A DNA stretch of 64,000 nt from Caproicibacterium sp. BJN0003. Lineage in GTDB: Bacteria; Bacillota; Clostridia; Oscillospirales; Acutalibacteraceae. This document shows, one piece after another, positions 1-7,905 of the stretch. A program made the translations under genes and the position numbers. Where the stretch lies: positions 1,364,001 through 1,428,000 of the forward strand of contig NZ_CP111108.1 of the NCBI RefSeq assembly GCF_026314295.1, read 5' to 3'. The number at the start of each line of letters is the position of its first letter. The stretch's first letter is position 1. The notes below the pieces were generated by a model, which saw only the letters and a program-made list of their open reading frames with translations, was not told the origin of the DNA and did not search any database.

Positions 1-15
1 TTTGTACTCTGACAT
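1..15 (-). CDS. First five codons of a gene leaving the left edge
   Basis: On the minus strand an ATG at 15-13 follows a strong ribosome binding site (GGAGG, revcomp of 23-27) and opens the reading frame M-S-E-Y-K to the window edge. It lies about 120 bp downstream of citF in the same direction with no clear terminator between, so it may be the next gene of the citrate operon. Only five codons are visible and the product cannot be named. Confidence 0.4.
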
Positions 16-137
16 AATTTTTCCTCCATATTTCTTTCCCGTGGAAGTCTAAAATTTTGCTCTATTTTACACAACCACCGAATTTAGCCTTTTCAATCCT
101 CTTACTCAAAATGAATTTTGCTCCTCTAAAAATGCCT

Positions 138-1700
138 TTAATCCTCAAATTCAAAGGGTTTTACTTCTCGAACAACATCCAAAATGGAACCATCGCGGGC
201 TTCCAAAATTCCAACCACCTTATCTTTAAACTGCACTTGTTCAGGAGTTCCGACGATTGAATAAGCCTTATCCCTTAACTCCTCAATCGTGCAGAATGGC
301 AGATGAGAATCTTTATAAGCCGCAATTAAATCTTGTCGTTTTGGATTGATCGCAATGCCATAATCTGTTACCACAATATCTACATCTTCGCCTGGAGTCA
401 CGACTGTAACCACCTGATCACAAACAGTCGGAATTCTACCGCGAATCAGCGGTGCAACGATAATAGAACATTTAGAACCAGCAGCAGTATCCGGATGACC
501 GCCGGGCGCTCCACGCAATATTCCATTAGAACCTGTAACCACATTTACATTAAAGTTTACGTCAACTTCCAATGCACCCAAGATTACAAAATCCAACCGA
601 TTGACAAAAGCACCTTTATTCATAGGATCCGCGTAAGCAGAAGTAGAAATCTCGTAGTGATTTGCATCATTTTTAAACGATTCAATCGAACCTAAATCAA
701 AATCCTGCGCATCTACAATGTTTCGTACTAAACCAGCTTCCAGTAAATCACAGATCGGTTTCGTAATACCACCGATTGCAAAACTCATATGGATATCTTT
801 CTCTTCCATAATCGGACGAAGCATTGTATTGACTGCCAAAGAAGCACCACCGGCACCTGTCTGAAAAGAAAATCCATCTTTAAAATAGGGAGATTCTGCA
901 ATTAACTGTGTGCAATAATGAGCCATATTTAACTCTCGCACATCTTTTGTCATACGCACTGCATTGCTAACAATCTTATTCGGGTCACCAATACAATCCA
1001 CTTTGCAAACATAATCTACATCTGTCATAGAAATGCTAGCCGGATAATTTGGGAACGGCACCATACAATCCGTAATGACCACAACACGGTCTGCATATTT
1101 TGCATCTACCATCGCATAAGACAAAACGCCGCAATCGCTTTTTCCTCCAACGCCGCGTGCATTGCCATATTCATCCGAAGTAGGAGCACCAATAAAGGCA
1201 ATATCGATATGGACGTCGCCCTCTTCGATCGCTCTCACACGGCCTCCATGAGACCGGATGATGGCCGGATTTTTGAGCTTTCCGTGAGAAATTGCTTCAC
1301 CGATTTTACCGCGGACACCAGAAGTCTGGATTCCAGTGACAACGCCCTTTTCAATCAGATCTGCGACCGGATCATGAGCAGCCCCGAGAGAACTTGCACA
1401 GATGGTAATATCTTTTACTCCCATCTTTGCAACTTCTTCCATTACCATGTTGACAATTTTGTCTCCATCGCGAAAATGATGGTGAAAGGAAAGTACCATT
1501 CCATCATGAATCTTACACTTTACAAGTGCTTCATGAATGCTGGAAACCATCTTGGAGCGAGTCGGGTCAATATAATTATGTACACAGGGGCCAGCTTTTT
1601 GATAGGTATCTTCGCTGCGGGCAAAGGAGCCGGAAAATACTTTCTTTCCATATTGTTTCAAAAGCTCGTCAGGAATTTCTCTGCCAACTTGATTCTTCAT
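138..1700 (-). CDS. citF: Citrate lyase alpha subunit (citrate CoA-transferase)
   Basis: About 520 aa, the usual CitF length. CitF moves the acetyl thioester carrier from acetyl-ACP to citrate, giving citryl-ACP for CitE to cleave; it works in the cytosolic CitDEF complex. The protein matches CitF along its length, with the glycine-rich GAGGASLAVN stretch, the AFIGAPTSDEYGNARG segment and the GAPGGHPDTA segment typical of this CoA-transferase family. The frame is open further upstream, but I chose ATG 1700: it has a good Shine-Dalgarno (GAGGGGGA) and starts one base after the citE stop. Last recognised member of citDEF. Confidence 0.95.
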   Translation of the reverse strand: MKNQVGREIPDELLKQYGKKVFSGSFARSEDTYQKAGPCVHNYIDPTRSKMVSSIHEALVKCKIHDGMVLSFHHHFRDGDKIVNMVMEEVAKMGVKDITICASSLGAAHDPVADLIEKGVVTGIQTSGVRGKIGEAISHGKLKNPAIIRSHGGRVRAIEEGDVHIDIAFIGAPTSDEYGNARGVGGKSDCGVLSYAMVDAKYADRVVVITDCMVPFPNYPASISMTDVDYVCKVDCIGDPNKIVSNAVRMTKDVRELNMAHYCTQLIAESPYFKDGFSFQTGAGGASLAVNTMLRPIMEEKDIHMSFAIGGITKPICDLLEAGLVRNIVDAQDFDLGSIESFKNDANHYEISTSAYADPMNKGAFVNRLDFVILGALEVDVNFNVNVVTGSNGILRGAPGGHPDTAAGSKCSIIVAPLIRGRIPTVCDQVVTVVTPGEDVDIVVTDYGIAINPKRQDLIAAYKDSHLPFCTIEELRDKAYSIVGTPEQVQFKDKVVGILEARDGSILDVVREVKPFEFED

Positions 1701-1701
1701 T

Positions 1702-2604
1702 TTACAGTTCCCCCTCATACACACCTGCGGCCTTTGCCAAAGACAGGGTCCGCTTTGAGCCATCGTAGAATGCGATATCGATCATCTTTCCATCGACTGT
1801 AAAAACGCCAATTCCTTTTGCACGTTTTTCTTCGATCTCACGTACGACTTTTTCTGCAAAGATAATTTCTTTTTCGGACGGTGTGAAAATCCGATGCACA
1901 GTTTCTATCTGACGCGGATTAATAATGGACTTTCCGTCAAATCCCATCTGCTTAATCATGAGGACTTCTTTTTCAAATCCTTCCATATCGTCAAGATTTG
2001 TAAAGACAGTATCAAAGCACTGCTTACCAGCTGCACGTGCTGCAATAATCATGTTTTGACGTGCACCGGCAAATTCTACTCCGGTTCCAGTAATAACCGT
2101 CTGCAGATCCTTGCTGTAATCTCCTCCGGAAAGGGCAATGCCAAACAAACGCTCACTGGATGTACAAATTTCATAGGCATTTCTGACACCCTTTGCGGAT
2201 TCCAGTGCAGCCATCAACAAAGTGTGCCCTACCGGAACTTCAAATTCCTTTTCCGCAGCTTCTACAGCCGCTTCAACACGATGGACATCCTCTGCTGTCT
2301 CTGTTTTGGAAATACGAATGACATCCGCTCCGCCTGCAACACAAACGCGAACATCTTCCTGCCAATGTGGGGTCTCCAATCCATTAATCCGGACAACTCT
2401 TTCTACTCCACGGTAATCAATTTCTTGTAGCGCATGATAAAGAGAATACCGAGCAGCGTCTTTCTGATTTTCAGCTACTGCATCTTCGAGATCCAACATA
2501 ATCGAATCCGGTTTATAAATGTAAGGGTCTTTAATCAAACCGGGTTTCTGACAATTTAAAAACATCATGGTTCTTCTTAACCGTTTTAGATTTGGATTTC
2601 TCAT
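1702..2604 (-). CDS. citE: Citrate lyase beta subunit (citryl-ACP lyase)
   Basis: About 300 aa. CitE cleaves citryl-ACP to oxaloacetate and acetyl-ACP. It is an HpcH/HpaI-type TIM-barrel enzyme: the IMLDLEDAV motif supplies the metal-binding acidic residues, VRINGLETPHW the substrate-binding Arg, and ALSGGDYSKDL corresponds to the conserved G-x-x-D-[YF] region. ATG 2604 is preferred over the in-frame start at 2622 because it forms an ATGA overlap with the citD stop and follows GGGGAGGGG. Tight coupling to citD and citF indicates one transcript. Confidence 0.95.
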   Translation of the reverse strand: MRNPNLKRLRRTMMFLNCQKPGLIKDPYIYKPDSIMLDLEDAVAENQKDAARYSLYHALQEIDYRGVERVVRINGLETPHWQEDVRVCVAGGADVIRISKTETAEDVHRVEAAVEAAEKEFEVPVGHTLLMAALESAKGVRNAYEICTSSERLFGIALSGGDYSKDLQTVITGTGVEFAGARQNMIIAARAAGKQCFDTVFTNLDDMEGFEKEVLMIKQMGFDGKSIINPRQIETVHRIFTPSEKEIIFAEKVVREIEEKRAKGIGVFTVDGKMIDIAFYDGSKRTLSLAKAAGVYEGEL

Positions 2605-2900
2605 TTGATTGCCCCTCCCCATGGAAGATTATCGGTCTGGTCATTCGCGCGAAAAACAGCACACTCTACGCGTGCCTTTAACGTACAATCCAATGCACCA
2701 CGATCTACTACGGTAATTTTTACGTTGTTGACACCCAGTCGTTTTAAAGTTTCCAATACAGTTGCACGAATTTGATTTCCGAACTGATGGATGACTGTGC
2801 TGTCAAGGGAAAAATCAACTTTTCCGTTTCCAGGTTCCACGGTTACCTGCGCATCACTCGATTCCAATGTTCCAGCGATGGCTGACTTTTTAATGTCCAT
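2601..2900 (-). CDS. citD: Citrate lyase gamma subunit (acyl carrier protein)
   Basis: 99 aa, normal for CitD. It carries the 2'-(5''-triphosphoribosyl)-3'-dephospho-CoA group on a serine; GTLESSDAQV near the N-terminus holds the expected attachment serine (Ser14). The prosthetic group is made and attached by CitG and CitX, both encoded nearby as a fusion, and acetylated by CitC. First gene of the leftward citDEF operon, with GAGGAGG upstream of ATG 2900. Confidence 0.95.
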   Translation of the reverse strand: MDIKKSAIAGTLESSDAQVTVEPGNGKVDFSLDSTVIHQFGNQIRATVLETLKRLGVNNVKITVVDRGALDCTLKARVECAVFRANDQTDNLPWGGAIK

Positions 2901-2929
2901 AGGTACCTCCTCATTCTGTCAATAGTCCT

Positions 2930-2957
2930 AATTGTTTTTTTGAGTTAAAAAACAATT
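2930..2957 (-). promoter_or_regulatory. Inverted repeat in the citDEF leader
   Basis: The arms AATTGTTTTTT and AAAAAACAATT surround a short loop between the predicted citDEF promoter and the citD ribosome binding site. In the transcript it would form an A/U stem-loop in the 5' leader. It could be an operator or an RNA element; nothing more can be read from the sequence. Confidence 0.4.
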
Positions 2958-2976
2958 TGTTTATTTTTACGTATTT

Positions 2977-3005
2977 AGAATAGCACGCAGAAAATATATT
3001 TACAA
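2977..3005 (-). promoter_or_regulatory. Predicted citDEF promoter
   Basis: On the minus strand TTGTAA (3005-3000), a 17-bp spacer and TATTCT (2982-2977) lie about 80 bp upstream of citD. Both boxes match the sigma-A consensus at four of six positions. The site sits in the divergent region shared with the LysR gene, where LysR family proteins usually bind. Confidence 0.45.
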
Positions 3006-3077
3006 TTACGAATTATTCTATACAAATTATAAGATTTATGTTATAGTTGAATTAGCTTAAAAAGGAGGAAAATTGAT

Positions 3078-4001
3078 ATGAATGATCGGCAATTAGAATA
3101 CATGCTGGCGATTGTAAAAGAGGGCAATATCAGCCATGCAGCAGATAAGCTGCGGGTTTCACAACCCTCCCTCAGCCAAATGATTAAACAGATTGAAAAC
3201 AATCTTGGTACACAGATTTTTAAGCGCTATTCCAATCCCATAGAAATGACTTACGCCGGACAACAATACATTTCTGCTGCGAAAAAGATTTTAATGATCC
3301 AAAAAAATCTGCACAATGAAATTCATGATATTAATAATGAAGTCTGCGGGGTTGTCCGCCTTGGAATGCCCATTCAACGAGGACTTGAGTTAATCTCCTA
3401 TCTTTTGCCGAAATTTTATAAGAAATATCCTCATGTAACCCTTAAGTTAGAAGAAAATGGTTCTGCCGCCATTGAAGAAATGGTGCTCAATGGAGAGATT
3501 GATATTGGCTGTGTAACTACCTACCCCCATTATGAAGAATTAGACTATCGCTTAGTAGAAAACGAAGAGATGATCCTTTTCGCGGATAAAGACACCGATT
3601 TCGCAAAAAGCATTCCTGCTGAAACTCCAATCACGCTTGCTCAAGCCCAATATGAATCTTTTATTGCTTTAAAGAAGGGACACAGCAGCCGGACCATCCA
3701 AGATCAGCTCATAATGAACTATAATATTCATCCGCGCATTCTGATTGAGACCAGCAGTATTGAAATTGCAAAGCGCGCCGCTATTGCCTGCCACGCCGTT
3801 ATGCTCTGTCCGCGCAATTACCTGAATACAACCCCGGATTTACTAAATCAAGCTCGTATCTATCCCATCCTCGACATTCAAACAAAGCGAGAATTCTTTA
3901 TTTGTCACCGCAAAGATCTATATCTGCCAAAATACATGCGCGATCTAATTGAGATTTTGCTACAAGCAAAACGAGTTGAAAAAGGTGCAGACGATAAGTA
4001 A
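3078..4001 (+). CDS. LysR family regulator, probable control of citrate lyase genes
   Basis: 307 aa, typical LysR length. Residues 1-60 form the winged helix-turn-helix (SHAADKLRVSQPSLSQ is the recognition part); residues about 90-295 form the two-lobed inducer-binding domain. It is divergent from citDEF and upstream of citC and citXG in the same direction, so it probably responds to citrate or a related metabolite and activates both arms; that role is inferred from position. ATG 3078 follows AAAGGAGG. Many LysR regulators also repress their own gene. Confidence 0.88.
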   Translation: MNDRQLEYMLAIVKEGNISHAADKLRVSQPSLSQMIKQIENNLGTQIFKRYSNPIEMTYAGQQYISAAKKILMIQKNLHNEIHDINNEVCGVVRLGMPIQRGLELISYLLPKFYKKYPHVTLKLEENGSAAIEEMVLNGEIDIGCVTTYPHYEELDYRLVENEEMILFADKDTDFAKSIPAETPITLAQAQYESFIALKKGHSSRTIQDQLIMNYNIHPRILIETSSIEIAKRAAIACHAVMLCPRNYLNTTPDLLNQARIYPILDIQTKREFFICHRKDLYLPKYMRDLIEILLQAKRVEKGADDK

Positions 4002-4069
4002 ACTCTTTATAAAACTGCATTTTACAAATTGCTCTCTGCAAAATGTAAAAAGCTTAAAATTTTGATTCC

Positions 4070-4098
4070 TTTACAAGAAAATTTTTGAATGCTATAAT
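4070..4098 (+). promoter_or_regulatory. Predicted citC-citXG promoter
   Basis: TTTACA (4070-4075), a 17-bp spacer and a perfect TATAAT (4093-4098) lie 42 bp before citC. Just upstream, TTTTACA (4020-4026) and TGTAAAA (4043-4049) form an inverted repeat that could be a regulator site or a weak terminator for the LysR gene. Confidence 0.6.
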
Positions 4099-4139
4099 GA
4101 ACCAAAAACTCCGAAAAAAAGTGAAAGGGGAAAAATTTT

Positions 4140-5204
4140 ATGGCAGAATATTCAGCAAGCACTATTTATCCCTATGACAAACGAGCGATTAAAAAGCTTG
4201 ATACTCTTCTCAATCAAGAAGGAATTCAGCACGACAAAAATTTAGATTACACCATGGGACTTTTTGATGAAGAACAAAACTTGGTTGCCACAGGCTCTTG
4301 TTTTGGGAATACACTGCGCTGTCTTGCAGTGGATAGTTCCCATCAAGGAGAAGGCCTTATGAATATTGTTGTCAGCAATTTAATAGAGCATGAATACGAG
4401 ATGGGTAGAATAGATCTTTTTCTCTATACCAAGTGCGAGATGGCACATAGATTTTCCTCTATGGGATTTTATGAGATTGCACGAGTAGATAACAAGGTCG
4501 TTTTTATGGAAAATCGAAAGACCGGTTTTGAATCTTATCTGCAGCAATTAAAAGAAGAAACAGCAAAAAATTCGCTCTCTGCTTCTGCAAAATTGCAAGG
4601 TGCAGTCATCATGAATGCAAATCCTTTTACACTTGGACATCAGTATCTATTAAAAACCGCAGCAAAACAATGCGAATTATTACATGTATTTATCGTGTCG
4701 GAAGATATTTCACTCGTTCCATTTTCGGTTCGTGAAAAATTGATTCGAGAAGGTTCTGCACAAATTCAAAATCTTGTTTATCACACAACTGGGAATTATC
4801 TAATTTCAAATGCTACCTTTCCATCTTATTTTTTAAAAGATTCTGACACCGTGATTTTAGCGCATGCAAAACTGGACGTAACCATATTTATTCGTATTGC
4901 ACAAGCATTAAATATTTCGGTTCGTTTTGTAGGAGAGGAGCCTTTTAGTCACGTAACAAATCTCTACAATCAAATTATGAATGAACAGCTAGAAGAGCAC
5001 GGTCTTCATTGTACTATCATCCCACGCTTGGAATCTGCCGGAACTCCGGTGAGCGCTTCGTCCGCCAGAAGTGCCTTGCAAAACGGAAATATGGAACTTT
5101 TTAAATCTCTCGTACCGGAGTCGACTTGGCACTATTTTACTTCAGCTGAAGCGGAACCGGTTCTCGAAAAAATCCGCGCCTCTAAAAACGTTATTCATTA
5201 CTAA
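4140..5204 (+). CDS. citC: [Citrate (pro-3S)-lyase] ligase
   Basis: 354 aa. CitC acetylates the thiol of the CitD prosthetic group using ATP and acetate, switching citrate lyase on. The N-terminal about 120 residues look like a GNAT acetyltransferase domain (DSSHQGEGLMNIVV), followed by a nucleotidyltransferase fold with NANPFTLGHQYL (the family's H-x-G-H-like site) and TPVSASSAR near the end (the ISTS-R-like motif). Start ATG 4140 follows GAAAGGGG. citXG begins 17 bp downstream, so the two are cotranscribed. Confidence 0.93.
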   Translation: MAEYSASTIYPYDKRAIKKLDTLLNQEGIQHDKNLDYTMGLFDEEQNLVATGSCFGNTLRCLAVDSSHQGEGLMNIVVSNLIEHEYEMGRIDLFLYTKCEMAHRFSSMGFYEIARVDNKVVFMENRKTGFESYLQQLKEETAKNSLSASAKLQGAVIMNANPFTLGHQYLLKTAAKQCELLHVFIVSEDISLVPFSVREKLIREGSAQIQNLVYHTTGNYLISNATFPSYFLKDSDTVILAHAKLDVTIFIRIAQALNISVRFVGEEPFSHVTNLYNQIMNEQLEEHGLHCTIIPRLESAGTPVSASSARSALQNGNMELFKSLVPESTWHYFTSAEAEPVLEKIRASKNVIHY

Positions 5205-5221
5205 AGTAGTCAGGTGAAAAC

Positions 5222-6613
5222 ATGGATGTTCAAAAAATTTTAATTGGTGAGCACATAGAATTGCCGCAAATGCTTTCTGCGCGTGAAAATCGCGTTCAAA
5301 AGCAAAATCAGCTGCTGCAGCAATATCAGATGACACTGATTTCCTTTACGCTTAATATTGCCGGCCCCATAAAAGTCTTTCCGCTTGCTGTAAAAACTTA
5401 CGAAGAGGGTCTTGAGCTAATTAAGTACCAATGCAAAGCGATGGGAATCCCTATCTGTCACTTGGAAGAAAGCCGCTTTGCGACGGGTTATGAAGGTTAT
5501 TTTTGTGTTCAATCGGACGCATTTAAAGTAAAAAAGGCGTTGACCGAACTGGAGGAAAATTCTTCTTTGGGGCGGCTGTTTGATATTGATGTATTGGATA
5601 AAAACGGTCAAAAAATTTCTCGTACTGCTCTTTCTCTTCCCCAGCGCCGCTGTCTCGTCTGTGGAGGTCCCACTTTCATTTGCAGCCGTTCCCGCACTCA
5701 TTCTTTAAATGAAATTTTGCAACATACCATTTCAATTATGCAAGATTACTTTTCGGAAAAATACGCTTCGCATATTGCTTCTACAGCAGCACGTGCCCTT
5801 CTCTATGAAGTTCTGGCTACTCCAAAGCCAGGATTAGTGGACAAAAACAACACCGGTGCTCATAAAGATATGGACATCGTCACTTTTGAAACGAGTTCGC
5901 TTGCCCTACTGCCCTATTTTAAAGCATTCGTAAATTTTGGAATCAGTCATTGCAAATGCGACCCTGGAACACTTTTACCCGAACTTCGTTCCATAGGGAT
6001 TCAAGCGGAAATCGCCATGCTGCGTGCTACAAAAGGCATTAATACTCACAAAGGAATCATTTTTTCTCTTGGTATTTTAGAAACAGCATTCGGAATTTGT
6101 TATGGAAATTCAATCTCGATAAATCGTAGTGTCCTACAAGATCTATGTAAAAAAATTGCATCCCCCATGGCCGATGATTTTTTGAATTTGACCGAAAAAA
6201 GTGCAATGACAAACGGAGAAAAACTATTTGTGCATTATGGAATTCATGGAGTTCGTGGAGAAGCAATCAGTGGTTTTCCCGTCCTTTTTGATGTGGCATT
6301 TCCAAAAATGGAACAACTTCTACAGAAAAATTATAATTTGAACGATACTGGTGTTCTTACGCTTTTTACGATTCTTGCCAATTCAGAAGATACAAATGTA
6401 ATCAGTCGCTCCTCTTATAAAAGGATGACAGAAATTCAGCACACCCTCAAAGAAGAACTGGCAAATGACTTAGAGCACCGAGATTATCTTCACTTTGCAC
6501 AAAAACTGGATCAAGAATTTATTGCCGAAAATATTAGTCCCGGTGGCAGCGCTGATATTTTAGCATTGTCTTATTTTCTTCATTTTCTAAAACAGGATTC
6601 TAATTTATACTGA
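5222..6613 (+). CDS. citXG: CitX-CitG fusion: prosthetic group synthase and holo-citrate lyase transferase
   Basis: 463 aa carrying two activities normally found as separate proteins. Residues 1 to about 180 match CitX (phosphoribosyl-dephospho-CoA transferase), with the GRLFDIDVL motif and a Cys-containing RRCLVCGGP segment. Residues about 185-460 match CitG (triphosphoribosyl-dephospho-CoA synthase), with KPGLVDKNNTGAHKDMD, TKGINTHKG and YGIHGVRGEA. CitG makes the CitD cofactor from ATP and dephospho-CoA; CitX attaches it. CitXG fusions are known in other bacteria. The frame is open throughout with no internal ribosome binding site, supporting a true fusion. Start ATG follows AGGTGA. Confidence 0.93.
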   Translation: MDVQKILIGEHIELPQMLSARENRVQKQNQLLQQYQMTLISFTLNIAGPIKVFPLAVKTYEEGLELIKYQCKAMGIPICHLEESRFATGYEGYFCVQSDAFKVKKALTELEENSSLGRLFDIDVLDKNGQKISRTALSLPQRRCLVCGGPTFICSRSRTHSLNEILQHTISIMQDYFSEKYASHIASTAARALLYEVLATPKPGLVDKNNTGAHKDMDIVTFETSSLALLPYFKAFVNFGISHCKCDPGTLLPELRSIGIQAEIAMLRATKGINTHKGIIFSLGILETAFGICYGNSISINRSVLQDLCKKIASPMADDFLNLTEKSAMTNGEKLFVHYGIHGVRGEAISGFPVLFDVAFPKMEQLLQKNYNLNDTGVLTLFTILANSEDTNVISRSSYKRMTEIQHTLKEELANDLEHRDYLHFAQKLDQEFIAENISPGGSADILALSYFLHFLKQDSNLY

Positions 6614-6623
6614 TAAAACCATA

Positions 6624-6683
6624 AAAAACTCCTTTTCCTTATTAAGGACTAAAATCTATCCTCAATAAAGAAAAGGAGTTTCA
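6624..6683. terminator. Bidirectional terminator between citXG and spo0A
   Basis: The arms AAACTCCTTTTC (6626-6637) and GAAAAGGAGTTT (6670-6681) form a long stem that continues inward (AGGA with TCCT). A/T-rich flanks on both sides let it serve the converging citXG and spo0A transcripts. Confidence 0.8.
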
Positions 6684-6734
6684 TTTATAGGCTGTACACT
6701 AAAAATGTCTAAGTTTGAAAACTGCTTACTTTCT

Positions 6735-7487
6735 TTAGCCAGCCGTTTTCATATGAAGACGAAGCCGGTCCGAGATCATTGCAATAAACTCACTGTTTGT
6801 TGGTTTGCCGCGTGTATTATGAATGGTATATCCAAAATACGAATTCAAAATATCAACATCTCCACGATCCCATGCAACCTCAATCGCATGACGAATTGCA
6901 CGTTCTACACGGGAAGGTGTCGTATTATATCTACGGGCAACTCCAGGATAAAGCTGTTTCGTCACAGCGTTGATAATATCCGGATCTTCAATCGCCATTA
7001 AAATAGAATCACGGAGATAATGATATCCTTTAATATGCGCAGGGACTCCGATTTGATGAAGAATTTCGGTAACTTGAATCTCAAGACTTTCATTGATTGG
7101 CGCAGGCTCTTCCAATTTTAAAAGCTGATGAATTCGAAATGCCAATTCTTCAGGATTAAACGGCTGTACCGCAAGATAAGCGGCACCCGACGACAAGACT
7201 TCTCGCTCCAAAGTGGGACTGGTAAAATTACTCAAAATAATGAAAAGCGGCATGTGATCCAGATTTTTCTCTTTTAGAGCATGCATAACCCCTACAGCAT
7301 CCAGACCCGGCATAAAGAGCCAGCTTAAAACTGCCTGCGGCTTTTGCGCTTCGATGCTCTCTAAAAGTTTCGTTCCGTCCTTCGGCACATATGTAACCTG
7401 CAGCCCCGCTTGCGAAAGGCCTTCTGCATATTCTTCCTGAAAATCCGCCGTATCGTCCGAAACAATGAGTTTGATATAGTTTTCCAT
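6735..7487 (-). CDS. spo0A: Spo0A-like sporulation regulator with degenerate receiver domain
   Basis: 250 aa. The C-terminal half (about 135-250) is a near-canonical Spo0A DNA-binding domain, with IGVPAHIKGYHYLRD, TPSRVERAIRHAIEVAW and KPTNSEFIAMISDRLRL. The N-terminal receiver keeps the acidic pair (Asp11, Asp12) but has Trp56 where the phosphorylated Asp should be (LSWLFMPGLD), Ser86 at the conserved Thr/Ser position, and Gln108 in place of the conserved Lys (VQPF). Standard phosphorelay activation therefore looks impossible at this site. Start ATG 7487 follows AGGGGGA. spoIVB lies 3.3 kb away in the same direction, separated by nrdDG; in many spore formers the two genes are adjacent. Confidence 0.93.
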   Translation of the reverse strand: MENYIKLIVSDDTADFQEEYAEGLSQAGLQVTYVPKDGTKLLESIEAQKPQAVLSWLFMPGLDAVGVMHALKEKNLDHMPLFIILSNFTSPTLEREVLSSGAAYLAVQPFNPEELAFRIHQLLKLEEPAPINESLEIQVTEILHQIGVPAHIKGYHYLRDSILMAIEDPDIINAVTKQLYPGVARRYNTTPSRVERAIRHAIEVAWDRGDVDILNSYFGYTIHNTRGKPTNSEFIAMISDRLRLHMKTAG

Positions 7488-7520
7488 ATTTGGTCCCCCT
7501 AATTGATATTTTATGTGCTT

Positions 7521-7549
7521 ATATTACCATATATTGGAAATAATGGCAA
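7521..7549 (-). promoter_or_regulatory. Predicted spo0A promoter
   Basis: On the minus strand TTGCCA (7549-7544), a 17-bp spacer and TAATAT (7526-7521) lie 33 bp before the spo0A start. This is a reasonable sigma-A type promoter. No sigma-H type promoter or Spo0A box could be recognised next to it. Confidence 0.5.
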
Positions 7550-7799
7550 TAGTTTATTGCAAAAAATTTTGATTTTGGGGAAAATAAAAGAGAAAAAATC
7601 AATTTGCCAACCAAAAAAATTCATTTTTCTTTAAAGAAAAACAAGTTTCAACAAAATCACATTAAAAACCACATTCTAATATTAGAAAGAGTTAACGCTA
7701 CAATTCGGGAAAACAAACAAATTATAAAAACTTTTTTGTAGAAAAAGCCACTTGACTTTTTTCGTGCTTTTATTTAAAGAATTAATTTGAAAAATCTTC

Positions 7800-7827
7800 T
7801 TGAAATTCTATATGTATGTGTTATACT
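7800..7827 (+). promoter_or_regulatory. Predicted nrdD promoter with possible NrdR boxes
   Basis: TTGAAA (7800-7805), 16 bp and TATACT (7822-7827) lie 78 bp before nrdD. AT-rich near-palindromes overlap and follow it: CTATATGTATGTGT in the spacer and ACAACATATATGACAT just downstream. They resemble NrdR boxes (C-x-x-TATAT-x-x-G type) but neither fits exactly. NrdR is encoded in this window at 55861-56319, so control by it is plausible. Confidence 0.5.
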
Positions 7828-7905
7828 ATTTAAACACACAACATATATGACATATTGTTTTTTAAGAAAAGATAATCGCAAGAAAAACGAAGGAGAGAAT
7901 TTATT

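Larger units (their letters stand above)
7488..7905. other. 418-bp divergent region between spo0A and nrdD
   Basis: This A/T-rich region holds the spo0A promoter at its left end and the nrdD promoter at its right. In the middle is a perfect 14-bp palindrome, TTCTAATATTAGAA (7674-7687), which resembles a Fur/PerR-type box lacking the central base. No gene or clear Spo0A box was seen. Confidence 0.6.
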
